Shown here: piece by piece, positions 44,401-60,093 of the stretch
How positions within the stretch are numbered: the stretch's first letter is position 1
Layout: each line of letters opens with the position of its first letter
Origin: Obelidium mucronatum
Taxonomy: Eukaryota; Chytridiomycota; Chytridiomycetes; Chytridiales; Chytriomycetaceae
Assembly: GCA_025765595.1 (NCBI GenBank)
Contig: JAIVFH010000005.1
Coordinates: 186,001-250,000 of the forward strand
DNA length: 64,000 nt
Reading direction: 5' to 3'
The notes under the pieces: generated by a model
The model's input: the letters and a program-made list of their open reading frames with translations, nothing else
What the model was told of the DNA's origin: nothing
The model's database searches: none
Translations under genes and position numbers: made by a program

Positions 44401-46103
44401 GAGTGGAAGTTGTTCAGTGGGGAATTCTTTGGAAGCGCATCAAGTTGAAAGTTATGGGGTGTTGGCGCATGATGAGCAGGTGGGGGGTGAGGATGAGAAG
44501 GATGATGGTGGGTTGGGGTCTGTTATGATGTTGGCTGGAAATGTATCTGTACTGCAGCAAACGCAGGAGAATGTTGGAAATGAAGTGAACGTGAGTTATC
44601 CTAACCTTTATTTATTTTTTGGGGGTTGTTACGTCTGACTTCTTTTCGACAGGAAAATATGGAGATTCCGAATCCATGCAATCCATGTACACCGTCACTT
44701 CAACAACACTTTATGACAATGACTGATAATCCTGTTCATGAAATGAACGGCTACATGGACTTTAGCAAGCTTCCCAACGCACCTCTACATTGGAAGCTCT
44801 CTGGAGACTGCTCTCAAAAACGCGCCTGATGGAGGGATTTTTCAAACCCAGTTTGGTCCGCACACGTTTGTCCGCTTCCGAGTGGTCAAGTGCCTGAACA
44901 CTGACAAGAAAACGGGCAGTGTCAAGTACTTGGCGCGGGAATTGAAGAGTGGACTGTTTGCTCAGAGTGCACTCAAAGATGAAGAACAAGAACTGGAAGA
45001 CGACGATGAAGAGGATGAAGACCCTGAAGACGATGAGGATTGTGACGACGCGCTTGTTTCCAGTGCTGTAAAAGCGACAATTCATTCTTCAAGTGGAAAC
45101 ACCTGGATCCAGTTGGGAGTTTTACGCGTTAAAGTCACTGCGCGCGCGGCTTGCAGACCGAATTCTTGACTCTATCCCGAACCCAGTGTCTTGCCACATG
45201 TTTGTGGATTCCTCGTGTATGAGAACTGATTTCTGTTCTGAAATGACAATCATGGATGCGATTAAGCTGTCCTCGAAACCGAATGTCATGTATGGGACTG
45301 GTCTTTCGTCGTCTTTGAAAGATGGGAGTGAGAGGAGGAGCAGGAGGGGGAGGAGGTGTTGAAGAGCTGTTGGCAGCAGTTCTGGACGGTTGAAATTATG
45401 AGGACGCTTGAAGCGATTCATGTTTCTGGATTTTTGCATGGTAATGTGAGTCCAGAGAGTATTCTTGTGCGCTTGGGGAGGGCAAAGACCATGACGGGAG
45501 CTGCCGGGTATTGGGATGCTCAGTATGATCCCAGTGGTTGTGGTGGGTGGGGGGCGAATGGGATTATGCTTGTAGGGGTTTAGGAAAGCGGTTGATTTGT
45601 TTGCGTTTCCGGAGAATCAGAGTTTTGTTGTTGGTGATGACTGATCAGGGGGCTGTTTCTTGCTGGGAGGTGGCGAATGGGGTTGCTTGCAAGTATGAGC
45701 CAGAGTGGTTTGGTGTTGCCAATGTATTGCATTTTATGCTTTTGGGAAGGAGATTCGAGTTGTTTATGAGGACGACGAAGGTGTGAGGAGTCGTCGTCCG
45801 AGAGGAAGGATAACTGGGTCGTCATTCAAAAGGTCTTGGCAAGTGGAAATGTGGGAGAGATTGTTTGATGTGTTGATTAATTTGGAGAATGCGGAGTGTG
45901 CGGCTGGTTTTTTGGAGGAAGCAGCTCGAACTGTTGTTGGTAAGGATGAGGAGTTTGAAGAGTTTGCTGGAGAGTTTCCACCAGCTCTTTCTATTCGTGC
46001 GTGTAGAATGGAATTGGAGCAGTGGTTGGTGGCGTCGTGTTCCAAGGCGGGCAAGAGTCTGAAGAGTATTTTGCAGCGTGTTGAAATGGCGAGTTTGTTG
46101 TAG
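41466..46103 (+). CDS. BUB1/BUBR1-like checkpoint protein, degenerate kinase
   Basis: Spindle assembly checkpoint component at kinetochores. The N-terminus has HKENMQPR near residue 20, a KEN box. Next, after introns near 41770-41879 and 42052-42113, is the Mad3/BUB1 TPR region: LRYANDVRFVNIWLQVAKSAPEP, VYLSSNRIGLACAVYYEEYA, IYLKGISRNAAPLERLKRKYESF. Further on EFSFEETRAKN matches the conserved BUB1/BUBR1 segment. A long low-complexity acidic middle follows. The C-terminus is kinase-like: FWTVEIMRTLEAIHVSGFLHGNVSPESILV, FRKAVDLFAFPENQSFVVG and WFGVANVLHFML. HGN replaces the HGD/HRD catalytic motif, so it is probably inactive, as in BUBR1. Several one-base shifts occur (for example near 43000, 43290, 44100, 45570, 45640, 45745). 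The 5' exon is very GC-rich. Confidence 0.72.
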
Positions 46104-46213
46104 AAGTAGTCGGTCAATTAATATCAACTTATTTATGTACAAAAGTTTTCAACAACAATGAGGCTCTTCTTTATTTCAACTCCAATATTATATGAGGTCC
46201 ATAAGGCTAGGTG

Positions 46214-46750
46214 TTAACTTGATTTGTCTTTTTTCGCAGCTTGTTTTTCCTTCTTCAATCTTCGACGTGTCTTTCTGCTGACATATGCCTTTGTCGCAAA
46301 TGGCTTCTGGTCATTCCTCATCGCGTTCAACGCTTCGTTTTCCATTGCTTCTGCGTCCAACTTGCGGCGTATCGCGTCCGTAAAGTCTTCTTCGGCCTCA
46401 GAATTCTCTGATTCTTGCTCGTCTTCATCCGTGTATTTCTGATTGGCAGCAAGTTCAAGAGTCTTGCGACGGAGGTCTGCATGCTCAGTTTTGGACGGTT
46501 TCCGGAGGAGTCTTCAAGTTTGTTGATTTCAGTGCTGATGCATAGGTGGGGCCAACCAATTCCCAGGCGTCATCTTGTTGCTCGACATCTTCCTTTGACG
46601 AGACAGAAGGTTCCAGAAAAGAGCCACGAAAGCATTTTCTTTCTTTTTTGGAGGTACTCCGGGGGGTTTTAGTGGTCCGAACTGTTGATTTTTTTTTTTG
46701 ATTACTGTCAGTTCTCCTCCCTGGTTTTGGGAAGTGTTTTTTATTGGAAG
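46214..46750 (-). CDS. small basic hypothetical protein
   Basis: The frame reads SSNKKHFPKPGRRT, DDAWELVGPTYASALKS and, after a one-base shift near 46500, EHADLRRKTLELAANQKYTDEDEQ, an acidic stretch, DAIRRKLDAEAMENEALNAM and a basic end KTRRRLKKEKQAAKKDK, stop at 46214. The acidic/basic mix and C-terminal Lys/Arg cluster would fit a nucleolar or ribosome-biogenesis factor. I do not recognise a family. No in-frame ATG is found at the 5' end; an upstream exon is likely. Confidence 0.4.
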
Positions 46751-46858
46751 ACACACGTTTTTCGACAGTGTTTTCAGATGCTTAGCATTTTCTTAGTCTC
46801 TAAGAACAAGATACAGCAAGATACTTAATAACATTTTCAACAGCCGTCAACCAGTTCT

Positions 46859-48251
46859 TTATTTCTCTGACTCTGCTTCATGATGCGATGTGTAAAGATG
46901 GATATCTTCATCATGAACTAATTCACGAACGCGTGGTGATTCCCAAAGGGCATCAACAACTTCCCAATGCTTGTTCGAATATGCAGCACAAAGAGCAGCA
47001 TTATTCAAAATGCTCGGATCTACACCAGGATGTGCAAGCAGTAAACGAACAAGAGATAGATGTCCAACTTTTGCAGCAAGAAGTAACGAGCTGTTGCCAT
47101 CTTCCGCCACATTGACTTTCGGGTGTTTGACCAAAAGTGCCACAACATCAGTATGCTCAAAAAAGCACGCTGCCTTAATGGGGTAGCCGTTGCGAGCACC
47201 GGGATCAACTTTCGAATCTGCAAGAAGCAACTCAACAACTTTGGTGTGTCCGCGTCGGCATGCAGAATTGATTGCGTAGTTGTTGCTGGCGCCTGCATCA
47301 ACACGCGGATCCTTTAAAAGAATTCGAACCACTTCGTCATGTCCGTTCTCGCAGGCAATTTGAATGCACGCGTTGTTCAAATCGGCTGGGTCCACACGTT
47401 CATCACTCAACAGTAGTTGCACCAGTTCTGATCTTCCATGTTCGCAAGCGCTTCTCAAGCACATGTTTTCTTTTCTAGCTGGGTTGGTTCGAGGATCCTG
47501 CATTAAAACCCGAACAATGTCGATGTAATTGTATTGCGCTGCATACTGAATAGCCAGGTTATCCTCTGCACTCGGGTCGACTCGTGGATTCTCCAGCAAA
47601 TAGCGAACCATTTCCAAATTTCCACCAGCGGCAGCACAATAGATTGCGTAATTGTTGCGATCACTAACGTCAACTTTGGGGCAACGCTCGACCAACATCT
47701 TCACAACATCCAAGTGTCCAAGTCTTGCCATGAATCTAACAGTTCGGTTTAATTGAGCCGTGGGGTCAAAGTATGAAGTCTCCAACAAGCGGCGGATAAT
47801 TTCGTAGGCTTGCTTTTGGGTGGTCTCCCAGCGAAGATACCACATGAGATTGTTTGCCATGTCGTCACCAATCCACTTAGCAATTCCTTCCCACTCTTCG
47901 GCCTGTAAAATTTCTCCGTATATGGCGGTTTTGTAGTTGGCTGGAAGGGTGAGCCAGCCATTGAACTTGATACCCAGACTGTCTAGACAAACCCAGATGT
48001 TCTGGTTGCCAGTGACAGACAGGATGTGCTTGAAGTGACTTCGAGCTGATGCAAGATTCGAAAAGATGGCTTTGGCAAATGTGGAATGCGCTAAGCCAAT
48101 CCGCGTTAACTGAGAGTTAAGCGGAAGGTGTTGGATGATGCCATAAATAAGTTCTGGAGGGAGACTGTCGACTGACAAGCTTGTAGAAGTAACTCAATAG
48201 TTAATTTTTGGCATGGAGGCGAGAGCTAGATGACGACACGCACCATTTCAT
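46859..48251 (-). CDS. F-box-like ankyrin-repeat protein D
   Basis: Best model has an 8-nt first exon (48251-48244, ATGAAATG), an intron 48165-48243, and one long exon 46859-48164; 437 residues starting MKCLPPELIYGIIQHLPLNSQL. It shares with B an 8-nt first exon ending in the same phase before the LP of the F-box-like motif. Then IWVCLDSLGIKFNGW, NLMWYLRWET and about ten ankyrin repeats (MVRYLLENPRVDPSAEDNLAIQYA type) to the end. It lacks the D/M intron of B and C. The frame is intact. Function: probable adaptor; lies 11 kb from the A-B-C cluster on the opposite strand. Confidence 0.78.
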
Positions 48252-48300
48252 GGTAGGTTGGATGGAACCTCCCAACATTGTTGGAGATTCCCAAATATAA

Positions 48301-49221
48301 ATGAATTCGACAACCCCTTCGTCTGAAGAAAGCTTCAATACTGCGCGAATCCAATGGAATACGATCATAGAGTATATTCAGCTTACTTTCGCTGGATATT
48401 TCAGCACTCTGGTCTTCTTCATTGTCTACTTCATTATTGCCAAAGAGCTACCAGCCAGGAACCAACCGCGCATTGCCTCGACTCTTTTCTCGACTCCAAA
48501 CGTTTTGATTATGCTTTTATCGATGAATATGTCTCTATTTTTTGCTACCAACGCGTTTTACAACACCACCCGAGACAGTGTGTTGGGACAGCTCACAACG
48601 CTATCACTCAACTGCGGTCAAGTAATTTTCGCGTACTATAGTTGGTTGCGAGGATATGAGGTGTTCAAGTTACAAGTTTCTTCGACAATGATAAAGTGCT
48701 TGCGTGGTATGCTCTGTTTTATTCCTGTTGTCTGTCTGGGGCCGAACATTGTGCTTCTCCTGGGATTGCCAATTCAGACTCAAGTTAAATGGTTTCTCAT
48801 AACCGGGGCTATCTGCGCCGGTTCAACAATCAGTACAGACTTCGTCTTCAGTTATTCTTACATACGTCACATCTGGAAAATGCGATGCCAAAAAATGGAC
48901 GTCAAGCAGCAATACTATGTCATTTCTGTATATGGACTAAGTGCCAACGTGTTTGCCTTCCTGGCGTTGCTATGCTTTGTGGTGATGCAGTTGAATGCAC
49001 CTAGCGCGACACCAACAATGAAGGCATTGGTGATCAATTGCATCGCAACGATGCTATTTAGTTGTTTTTTGGCAGTTTCTGTGACTCTCTTGGTTGTGAT
49101 GAAGGTTGCTTTGGTTAGACCAAGTGTCTTGAGTGGGCAAAGAAGTAACGGCAGTGCTGTCAAGAGATTTCTAGAAGTTACGTCTCGAGATGATGGGAGT
49201 AGGTTGATTGCGAATCCGTAA
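48301..49221 (+). CDS. seven-span membrane protein, unknown
   Basis: Single exon, 306 residues, intact. After a Ser/Thr-rich N-terminus with an NST sequon come about seven hydrophobic segments: FAGYFSTLVFFIVYFIIA, VLIMLLSMNMSLFFATNAF, LTTLSLNCGQVIFAYYSW, LRGMLCFIPVVCLGPNIVLLL, WFLITGAICAGSTISTDFVF, LSANVFAFLALLCFVVMQL and CIATMLFSCFLAVSVTLLVV, and a basic cytosolic tail. Topology resembles a receptor, but no GPCR motif is visible. Divergent from gene D with only about 50 bp between them. Confidence 0.65.
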   Translation: MNSTTPSSEESFNTARIQWNTIIEYIQLTFAGYFSTLVFFIVYFIIAKELPARNQPRIASTLFSTPNVLIMLLSMNMSLFFATNAFYNTTRDSVLGQLTTLSLNCGQVIFAYYSWLRGYEVFKLQVSSTMIKCLRGMLCFIPVVCLGPNIVLLLGLPIQTQVKWFLITGAICAGSTISTDFVFSYSYIRHIWKMRCQKMDVKQQYYVISVYGLSANVFAFLALLCFVVMQLNAPSATPTMKALVINCIATMLFSCFLAVSVTLLVVMKVALVRPSVLSGQRSNGSAVKRFLEVTSRDDGSRLIANP

Positions 49222-49400
49222 CCGCAACTTTAATTACTGTCCCCAAGTGACAGGGAGAAGTAACGAGAGAATAGATAGGACAGCCTTCACGCGTTATTGT
49301 ACTTAATCCAAAAGTGCAGTTGGGATCAAATATATCTCGTATTATTTCTATCTATTTCTATTTGTTGCTTTCTGCCTTGCTGTAATATTAACCATTAAAA

Positions 49401-53752
<4,352 letters not shown>

Positions 53753-53959
53753 GTGCGTCGTTTTCCCGCAGTTTGTCGAAAGTGCTGTTTGGTGTTTGTG
53801 ATGTTTTAAAGTCTTACGTTTTTTTGTATTCTGCTTTTGTTTTGTATTCTGGATACAGTTACTGCGTAAATGAATGAAGATCATTTTCCTTTCAAAATTT
53901 CTAAAATAATATCAGGTGGCTACATATTTACTTTTAAGTTTTTAGAGACGATAAAACAA

Positions 53960-56900
53960 TTACTTTGGCCCAAATATATCCAGCAAAGACTTTGGCATCT
54001 GGATATTTGCTTTCTCTTGAGTAGAAGGTGCGGAGCCATTTTCATCAGATGGACCCATTCCACCATTCCCGAGACCAGAACTCGACAAAGATCCACTACT
54101 GGTACTCTCCGAGAGCCCACCAAAAGAAATTTTTCTCTCTGCCGCAGCTTTTTCCTTCTCTTGCTGCTTCTTCTTTTTATTTTCAACTCTGGCAACTGCA
54201 GCCCTCCGCAGCTTTCCTTGGTCCAAATCCGTCGCCTGGTTCAGCATGAGCCGGAATTTCGATTTGGGGTTGTCAAGTAAAGCCAACGGGGTATCAAATT
54301 CGACTATTTTCCCGTCCTTCATGACCATGATGCGATCAGTTTCCGCAATCATTCGGAATCGGGATGCCAGAATGATTACAGTGCTATCTACAAAATTTTC
54401 ACTGATTGTGGATTGAATGAGCGTGTCGGTCTCATTATCGGCAGCGACGGTCGGTTCTGTAAAAATGCAAAAAAGGGTTTTGATTAGAGAAAAAAAAAAG
54501 GAAGAGGCGATTTTTTTTTGTTACCATCAAACACAACAATCTTGGTCTTCAAGAGAATAGCTCGTGCAATACAAAACAGTTGCCTCTCAGCCAACGAGAA
54601 AGCCCTTCCGTTCTCTACAATAAGTGTATCTAGCTTTGCTGGCATTTCTTCAATCTTTTGACCCAAGTGAACCGCCTTCAAGGCTTGATAAATTTCCTCG
54701 TCTGTTCGTTTGTTGAATGGGTCCAAGTTGGATCGAATCGTTCCCGTGAGGAGAACTGGGTCTTGTGGAATCACTGCGATTCTGCTTCGTAAATCTGCGA
54801 CTCCGAGGGTTTTGATGTCGATTCCGTCAATGAGAATATCTCCGTCGTTGTATTCTGTGATTCTTAAGAGAGCGACTAATCGCGGAAGTAATATGTTGAA
54901 GTAAGCACATAAAAAAAAGAATGTAAAAAAAGGAATAATAAAAAGATGAACAAACCCAAAATCGTACTCTTCCCGCTCCCGCTTCTTCCAACAATCCCAA
55001 TTTTCTCCCCAGCCGCAATCTTGAAACTCACGTTTTTCAAAATCGCGACCCCGTACTGCGTATACCGCAACGTGACCTGTTTAAATTCAACAGCCCCAGT
55101 TTCTGGCCAAAACGGCCGCCTTTTGCTTCCACCTGGAACATGTCTCACAGCCTCACAGGGAACTTGATTCGAAAACTGGACCACCGTGCCGACACTTGTG
55201 ACGGCTTGGTGGACGTTTGAGCAGAGTCGAGCGAGCCATTGGACGAATAGGAGGAGTTGGAGTACGTTTGCGATAGCGAGGCCTGCGTGGGATGCGGGGA
55301 TGTCGGTTCGGAGAACGACAAAGAGGGCGGCAAAGTAAATCATGAGGGAGGATGTGAAGTCTAGGTACATGGCTTGTACAGTTTTCACAACGTTGAGAGA
55401 GTAGAGGGCTTTGTGGTCTGCGTCAATCAGACCGCGGTTAAATGTATCGAAACTGTCTTGGGCATTGTATAGACGGATACTAAAGAGACCTTCCAAAGTC
55501 GTGGATAAATGTGAAAACATGGGAGACTTGTTGCTGGCTTTTTATTTTTTTATTTGGGAGTTCGTTAGTATTCCAAGGAAATGCCATGAAAATGGTAGGA
55601 AAAAGGGGACAAACCTTCTAGCATGACCAAACGCTTTTCAGCATCATGGCAGATAGAAATCACATAATAACCAAGTCCGATTGTCACTGGGAGCGTCAAG
55701 ATGAACCACGGCACTATTGCACTGACAAGGATCAAAATGCCCAACACCAATGGCGCGATGGACAAAACCTGAAACAGCGATTCTGGTAAAGAATCATCAA
55801 TCAAGTACAAATGGCGAGCAAAGTTGGCCAGAATTTGCCCCAAAGGCGTCGAATCAAAGAATGACATTGGCGCCCGCACAATAGCCTTCAATGCTCGGTC
55901 GTGCAGAGATCGGGATTTTTTCACCGTCATGATGGAAAATATGTAACCACGAAGGAAGAGACCCACAACAGCAACGACAACCAACGCTCCATAAACACTC
56001 AGTGAAGTTGTATACATGTCGGCAGAGGCATGATCCACAATGTAAGCAAGCCACCAATCTAGCAAGAAAATTGCGGATGAATAAACTCAAAGTAAATAGG
56101 GATCTAAACAAAATACGAACCGCTCACAAAAAACAAACTATGTACAATGAAAAACAGGAACAACCAATCCAACTCCAAACAAAACACCATTCCCTTCATT
56201 CAAATAATGCGCATACGACTGCCACGGCCCCGCTTCCGTCCTCAAAACAATAGCCCTATCAGTCATTGTCTTCTCAAAGCCAACCATACTATGAACTGTC
56301 AACTGATTTGCCTCGATAGTCCTACTCACTGGATCCTGATTCGAGAAATTCGCTGGTGGCCGCGAAGCCCCGCCGGTCAACACACTCAACTGATTCCGCT
56401 CAATAAGTTTTGAAATCGTTTGCTCATTCACTTGCGCGTTTTGGATAGATCCGTTGTTAAGTTCCATAATCGCACGGATAGTGAGTTCATTGGCTTCGTG
56501 AACACTTCCCAGGGTTCTCACTGTGGAGAGCTCAAGGTCGTTTGTGATGACTTCGTTTGTTACAAGTGGAGACGATTTGTGGAGGACGGGGCGACGGCCG
56601 CTGAATCCCAGGCCAAGAGGGTTTTTGACTTCTGCCACGCCAGCGCTGAAGTTGCTGGCGAATCTGGAGAGAACGGAGGGACCACGAACAGTGCCTTGTT
56701 GACCAGGCAAATTCAATTGAATTTCGTTGACTATGTTTTATGGGTAGAAGTTTCAAAAGGCTGGTCCTGCAAATTACAAAGGAGAGGGAATAGCCCAATA
56801 TTACCTTGTTCAAGCAGTCCTTGAGGGTCATCTTCAATGGACACAAAATCGTTCACCCAGGCCGAAAAGTTAACTTTCTTTTCCTTCAGCTCTGTGAAAG

Positions 56901-59139
56901 TGCCATCTTCAATCACCCGCCCATTCTTAAGAACGAGAATGCGATCGCAGTCTTTCAGGAACTAAAAAAGAGCCAAGTATATATATAAGAAATTAAAGCC
57001 ATAGCCCCTTCAAACGAACCTGCTTTTGCTGTGTCACCAAAACAATAGCTTTCGTTTTCAACAGATTATTTCTGAAACACTCTTTAAACATGCGTCTCGC
57101 ATTTCCTTGCTCAAAATCACTCAAACAATCCTCAAGCAAAATGACATCGCAATCGTGGTATATACATCTCGCAAGACTCAGCCTTTGTTTCTGACTTGCA
57201 CTTAAATTCAAATCACTGATCCTGCTTTCATCTCCGTTGCTCATGAGCATGAGGTCTCGCGTGAGACCCACAAGGCGGATTGTGTCCGTGTACTTTTGAT
57301 CGTCGAAATCAAGACCAAAGAGGATATTGTCGCGGATGTTGGCGTCAATTAGCCACGGTTCTTGAGGGACGTATCCACATGTGCCGTGAGTGTGCATTGT
57401 TCCAGTGGACCGATTGATTTGTCCCATAATTGCGGCAAGGAGGGATTTTCCGGATGACAGATCGCCGACAACTGCAATGATTTCTCCCCGCCTGATTGTT
57501 AGGGTAAGGTCTGTGATATGTGGGTGGTCAAGGTCCCCGTCCCACAAGAAATCAGCGTTTCTCTAGTAAGTGTGTCAGAAAACCTTTTGATTTGTGGAAG
57601 TGAGCTTACGATGTCAATAAGAATGTTCGTTCCTTCAGGTGTGGGTGAAGAGATAGTCTCGTCTATTTCTGGTTGATTCAAGAACTCTTCAAGACGATGC
57701 AAAGAAGATGTCGCGGCTGTCTCACAAAATAAATAAGATATTAACCAAGAAAACGAAAAAAAAATCCCTACCATTCACTGTCCTTACAGATTTTGGAAGT
57801 GAAATCAAAGGATATCTCAGAGTGTTGAACAAGCTAAAAAGCGCAAATACCACGCTTGCGCTCATCCCTTCAACATTGTAGCGCATGAAAACAGCCATGC
57901 TCAACACCATGATCACAGCCGGGGCCATGAAAACAACCTACATAAGAAAGAATTCGCATTCTTAAACTCAGCCATAACTCTTGCATTTCAACAACACGCG
58001 CATTCATAATTTTGTCGACGTAGTAGCTTTCCCAAGCATAAAACTTCAAGAGCTTTATGGCCGTCAATACTTCCGATACAAGATGTACACGTTTGGTAAT
58101 GTGTGCGGTGCTTTGAATTGAAATTTCGGATATTCTGTTCGCAATATAGTATTGGACAGGTAAAAGAACGAATGTAATCATCACGAGAGCAGGGATTCCT
58201 GATACGAAACCAACGTCGGCGAATACGAGCGTAATAATTATGATAGACTCGGCGATGGAGCTCCAGAGGAAATGCCAGTTGACTGTTGCTTCTGCAACTC
58301 TATTACATTCGTTGGCGATCAGATTCACAATGTCGCCGACGCCCCCCTTCACATATGACAGCCTCAATGATTTTCGATATATAAGAACCATCAAAGCTGC
58401 ACGGCACTGGAGGTACGTAATGGCACTTAATTTGTGGCTGGCATTTTACAAGGTAGCATGGTGATCATCCACTCACCCTAATGCCGATTTTCGTGCTTTG
58501 CATGGACAGCTGGTGATAGCAAATTGAAGAAATTACGGCACTAAGTAGCAATGCAAGGGCAATGACATGGCCTCGCCAGGCACTTGGGTCTTTGCCCTCA
58601 TTTCGCTCCTCGACAAATTCCAAAAGCCACTTTAGAATTGCATATGAGCCGATCCACTTTGCAGCAGCCCAAAGCAGCTTCCAAATGCCGAGGAGCGCGT
58701 ACGAATTACCAAAGGCGGTTTGAAGAGAGCGCCACAACTTCTTTGAGCTGTCTTTCGCCCAGGCTGCTTCCAGCTTCTCGGCTGCAATCTTAGCGCTTTC
58801 GTGGCTTTTTAGATGCAGGTGGATTGCAAGGACATCGTCAGCCGAGCGCACGAGCGACAACAGGCGGAACCCCCACAGAAACAGCAGCAGATCGAGAACG
58901 TTTCCTTTGCTTGGCGCCAGATGAAACTTTCCCTTCTTTTGATCCTTCTTTGATTCACGATCCCGCCTTGACTTTCGATGTTTTCGTCGCGGTGTTGCCA
59001 CTCCAGCGTCGTTGCTGACATCCAAAGTTGCATCTGACTCATGCCTGACACTGGATGCTTCTCCCAAGGTTGGCTCTGATTCCGGAAGATCCGTCAGGGC
59101 GAATCCGGCATCCATGTCGTCCTGGTCCTGCGTTGACAT
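53960..59139 (-). CDS. ABCC/MRP-type ABC transporter with degenerate ATP sites
   Basis: Full transporter TMD1-NBD1-linker-TMD2-NBD2, no TMD0. Starts MSTQDQDDMDAGF at 59139 with a basic ER-like patch KHRKSRRDRESKK. NBD1: Walker A GDLSSGKS, CGYVPQEPWL, signature LSASQ in place of LSGGQ, Walker B VILLED. A linker rich in Asn/Ser (56180-56716) precedes TMD2 (LDWWLAYIVDHAS...). NBD2: GRSGSGKST, MIPQDPVLLTGTIRSNLDPF, signature-like FSLAERQ, Walker B VVFDE (joined across an intron, about 54456-54526), and an H-loop reading LASRFRM with Ser where His is usual. Ends in a charged tail, KSLLDIFGPK. Introns throughout; one-base shift near 57936. Substrate unknown (organic anions, conjugates or oligomycin-type in relatives). 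Confidence 0.8.
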
Positions 59140-59268
59140 GATTCTTGAAATTGGATTTGGTCGAAGAAAAAGAAGGAAAGGAATTCCCAAGGAACGCCAG
59201 GAAATGCCAAAAACCGTTCAACGAATTCCGTTATTCCATTCGTTTTGATTAATAATTTATTACTCGAT

Positions 59269-59874
59269 TTAGTACATTCCCGCATTCTGAAACTTCCTTA
59301 GTGTTGACATTTGATCCAACAAGTCTTGTAGCGTTGCATCGTCCAACTCATCACGCTTCGCCAGACTGCGAAAAGAATAAGTATGTTACATTCCACCGAC
59401 CACGCGAATGCATACCTGGGTATCAGGATCTTTGCTTCTTCGGCCGTTTCACACCCTAGATTCGCCAACTGAGCCGCTTCGAACTGCGAGAACTGGTCGA
59501 TGGGAAACAGCCTGTTTGTTTCAGTTATTGATCCGCCTACTCCTTTGTTGGCGCACGGACACGGCACTCACTGGCGCACTTCCTTGATGGTCTGCTTGTC
59601 GGTGAATCTGCCGAAGCGGGCGCAGTAGTCGACGGTCTTTCTCTTTATTCTGTGACAGTGTCAGTTAAAGATAGAAGAATTCAAAGAGAAGAAGCAACAC
59701 TTACTCGGAGCTCGCGCTGCTCATCGGCTCGTCGCCCGCAAGCCGCTTTTCCTCGTTTGCGTCGAGAAGAACTTTCACCTCGGCGATAAGCAACGCTTGA
59801 GCGTCTTGGAACTCCCGACCAAACTTGTTTTCTGAGGCGTCTTCGTCGTCGGCTTTCGCGAGGCGGCGGTGCAT
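59269..59874 (-). CDS. RPB4: RNA polymerase II subunit RPB4
   Basis: Forms the stalk of Pol II with RPB7. Exons 59705-59874, 59572-59649, 59416-59511 and 59269-59365, all in phase, 146 residues: MHRRLAKADDEDASENKFGREFQ, KRKTVDYCARFGRFTDKQTIKEVRQ, QFEAAQLANLGCETAEEAKILIPSL, DELDDATLQDLLDQMSTLRKFQ. The AQLAN-C-TAEEAK-LIPSL string is diagnostic. Divergent from SUB2 over 219 bp. The first exon is GC-rich. Intact. Confidence 0.92.
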
Positions 59875-60093
59875 TTTTAGGTTTTTTGTGTTTTGTTTGT
59901 TTCTTTAAATAGCGAAAAAACACAGGTTGGTTTTATCGTTTAATACCTTTAAATACCTGCACGCCCCCTGCTAACTGCTGCATCGTCCCGCTCTGGCAGT
60001 GCGTATCCTGTCTCTGCTTGGACTCGGCCGGCCATGTTTAATTAACTCTCTCTGTCCCCTTTGCGGTCTTCTCGTCTGCAGTCTATTTCCAAC
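59875..60093. promoter_or_regulatory. shared divergent promoter of RPB4 and SUB2
   Basis: 219 bp separates two divergent start codons, including both 5' UTRs, so the two transcription genes must share control DNA. It contains short AT-rich stretches (TTTAATACCTTTAAATACC near 59939) and a CT-rich run before the SUB2 start. Confidence 0.7.
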
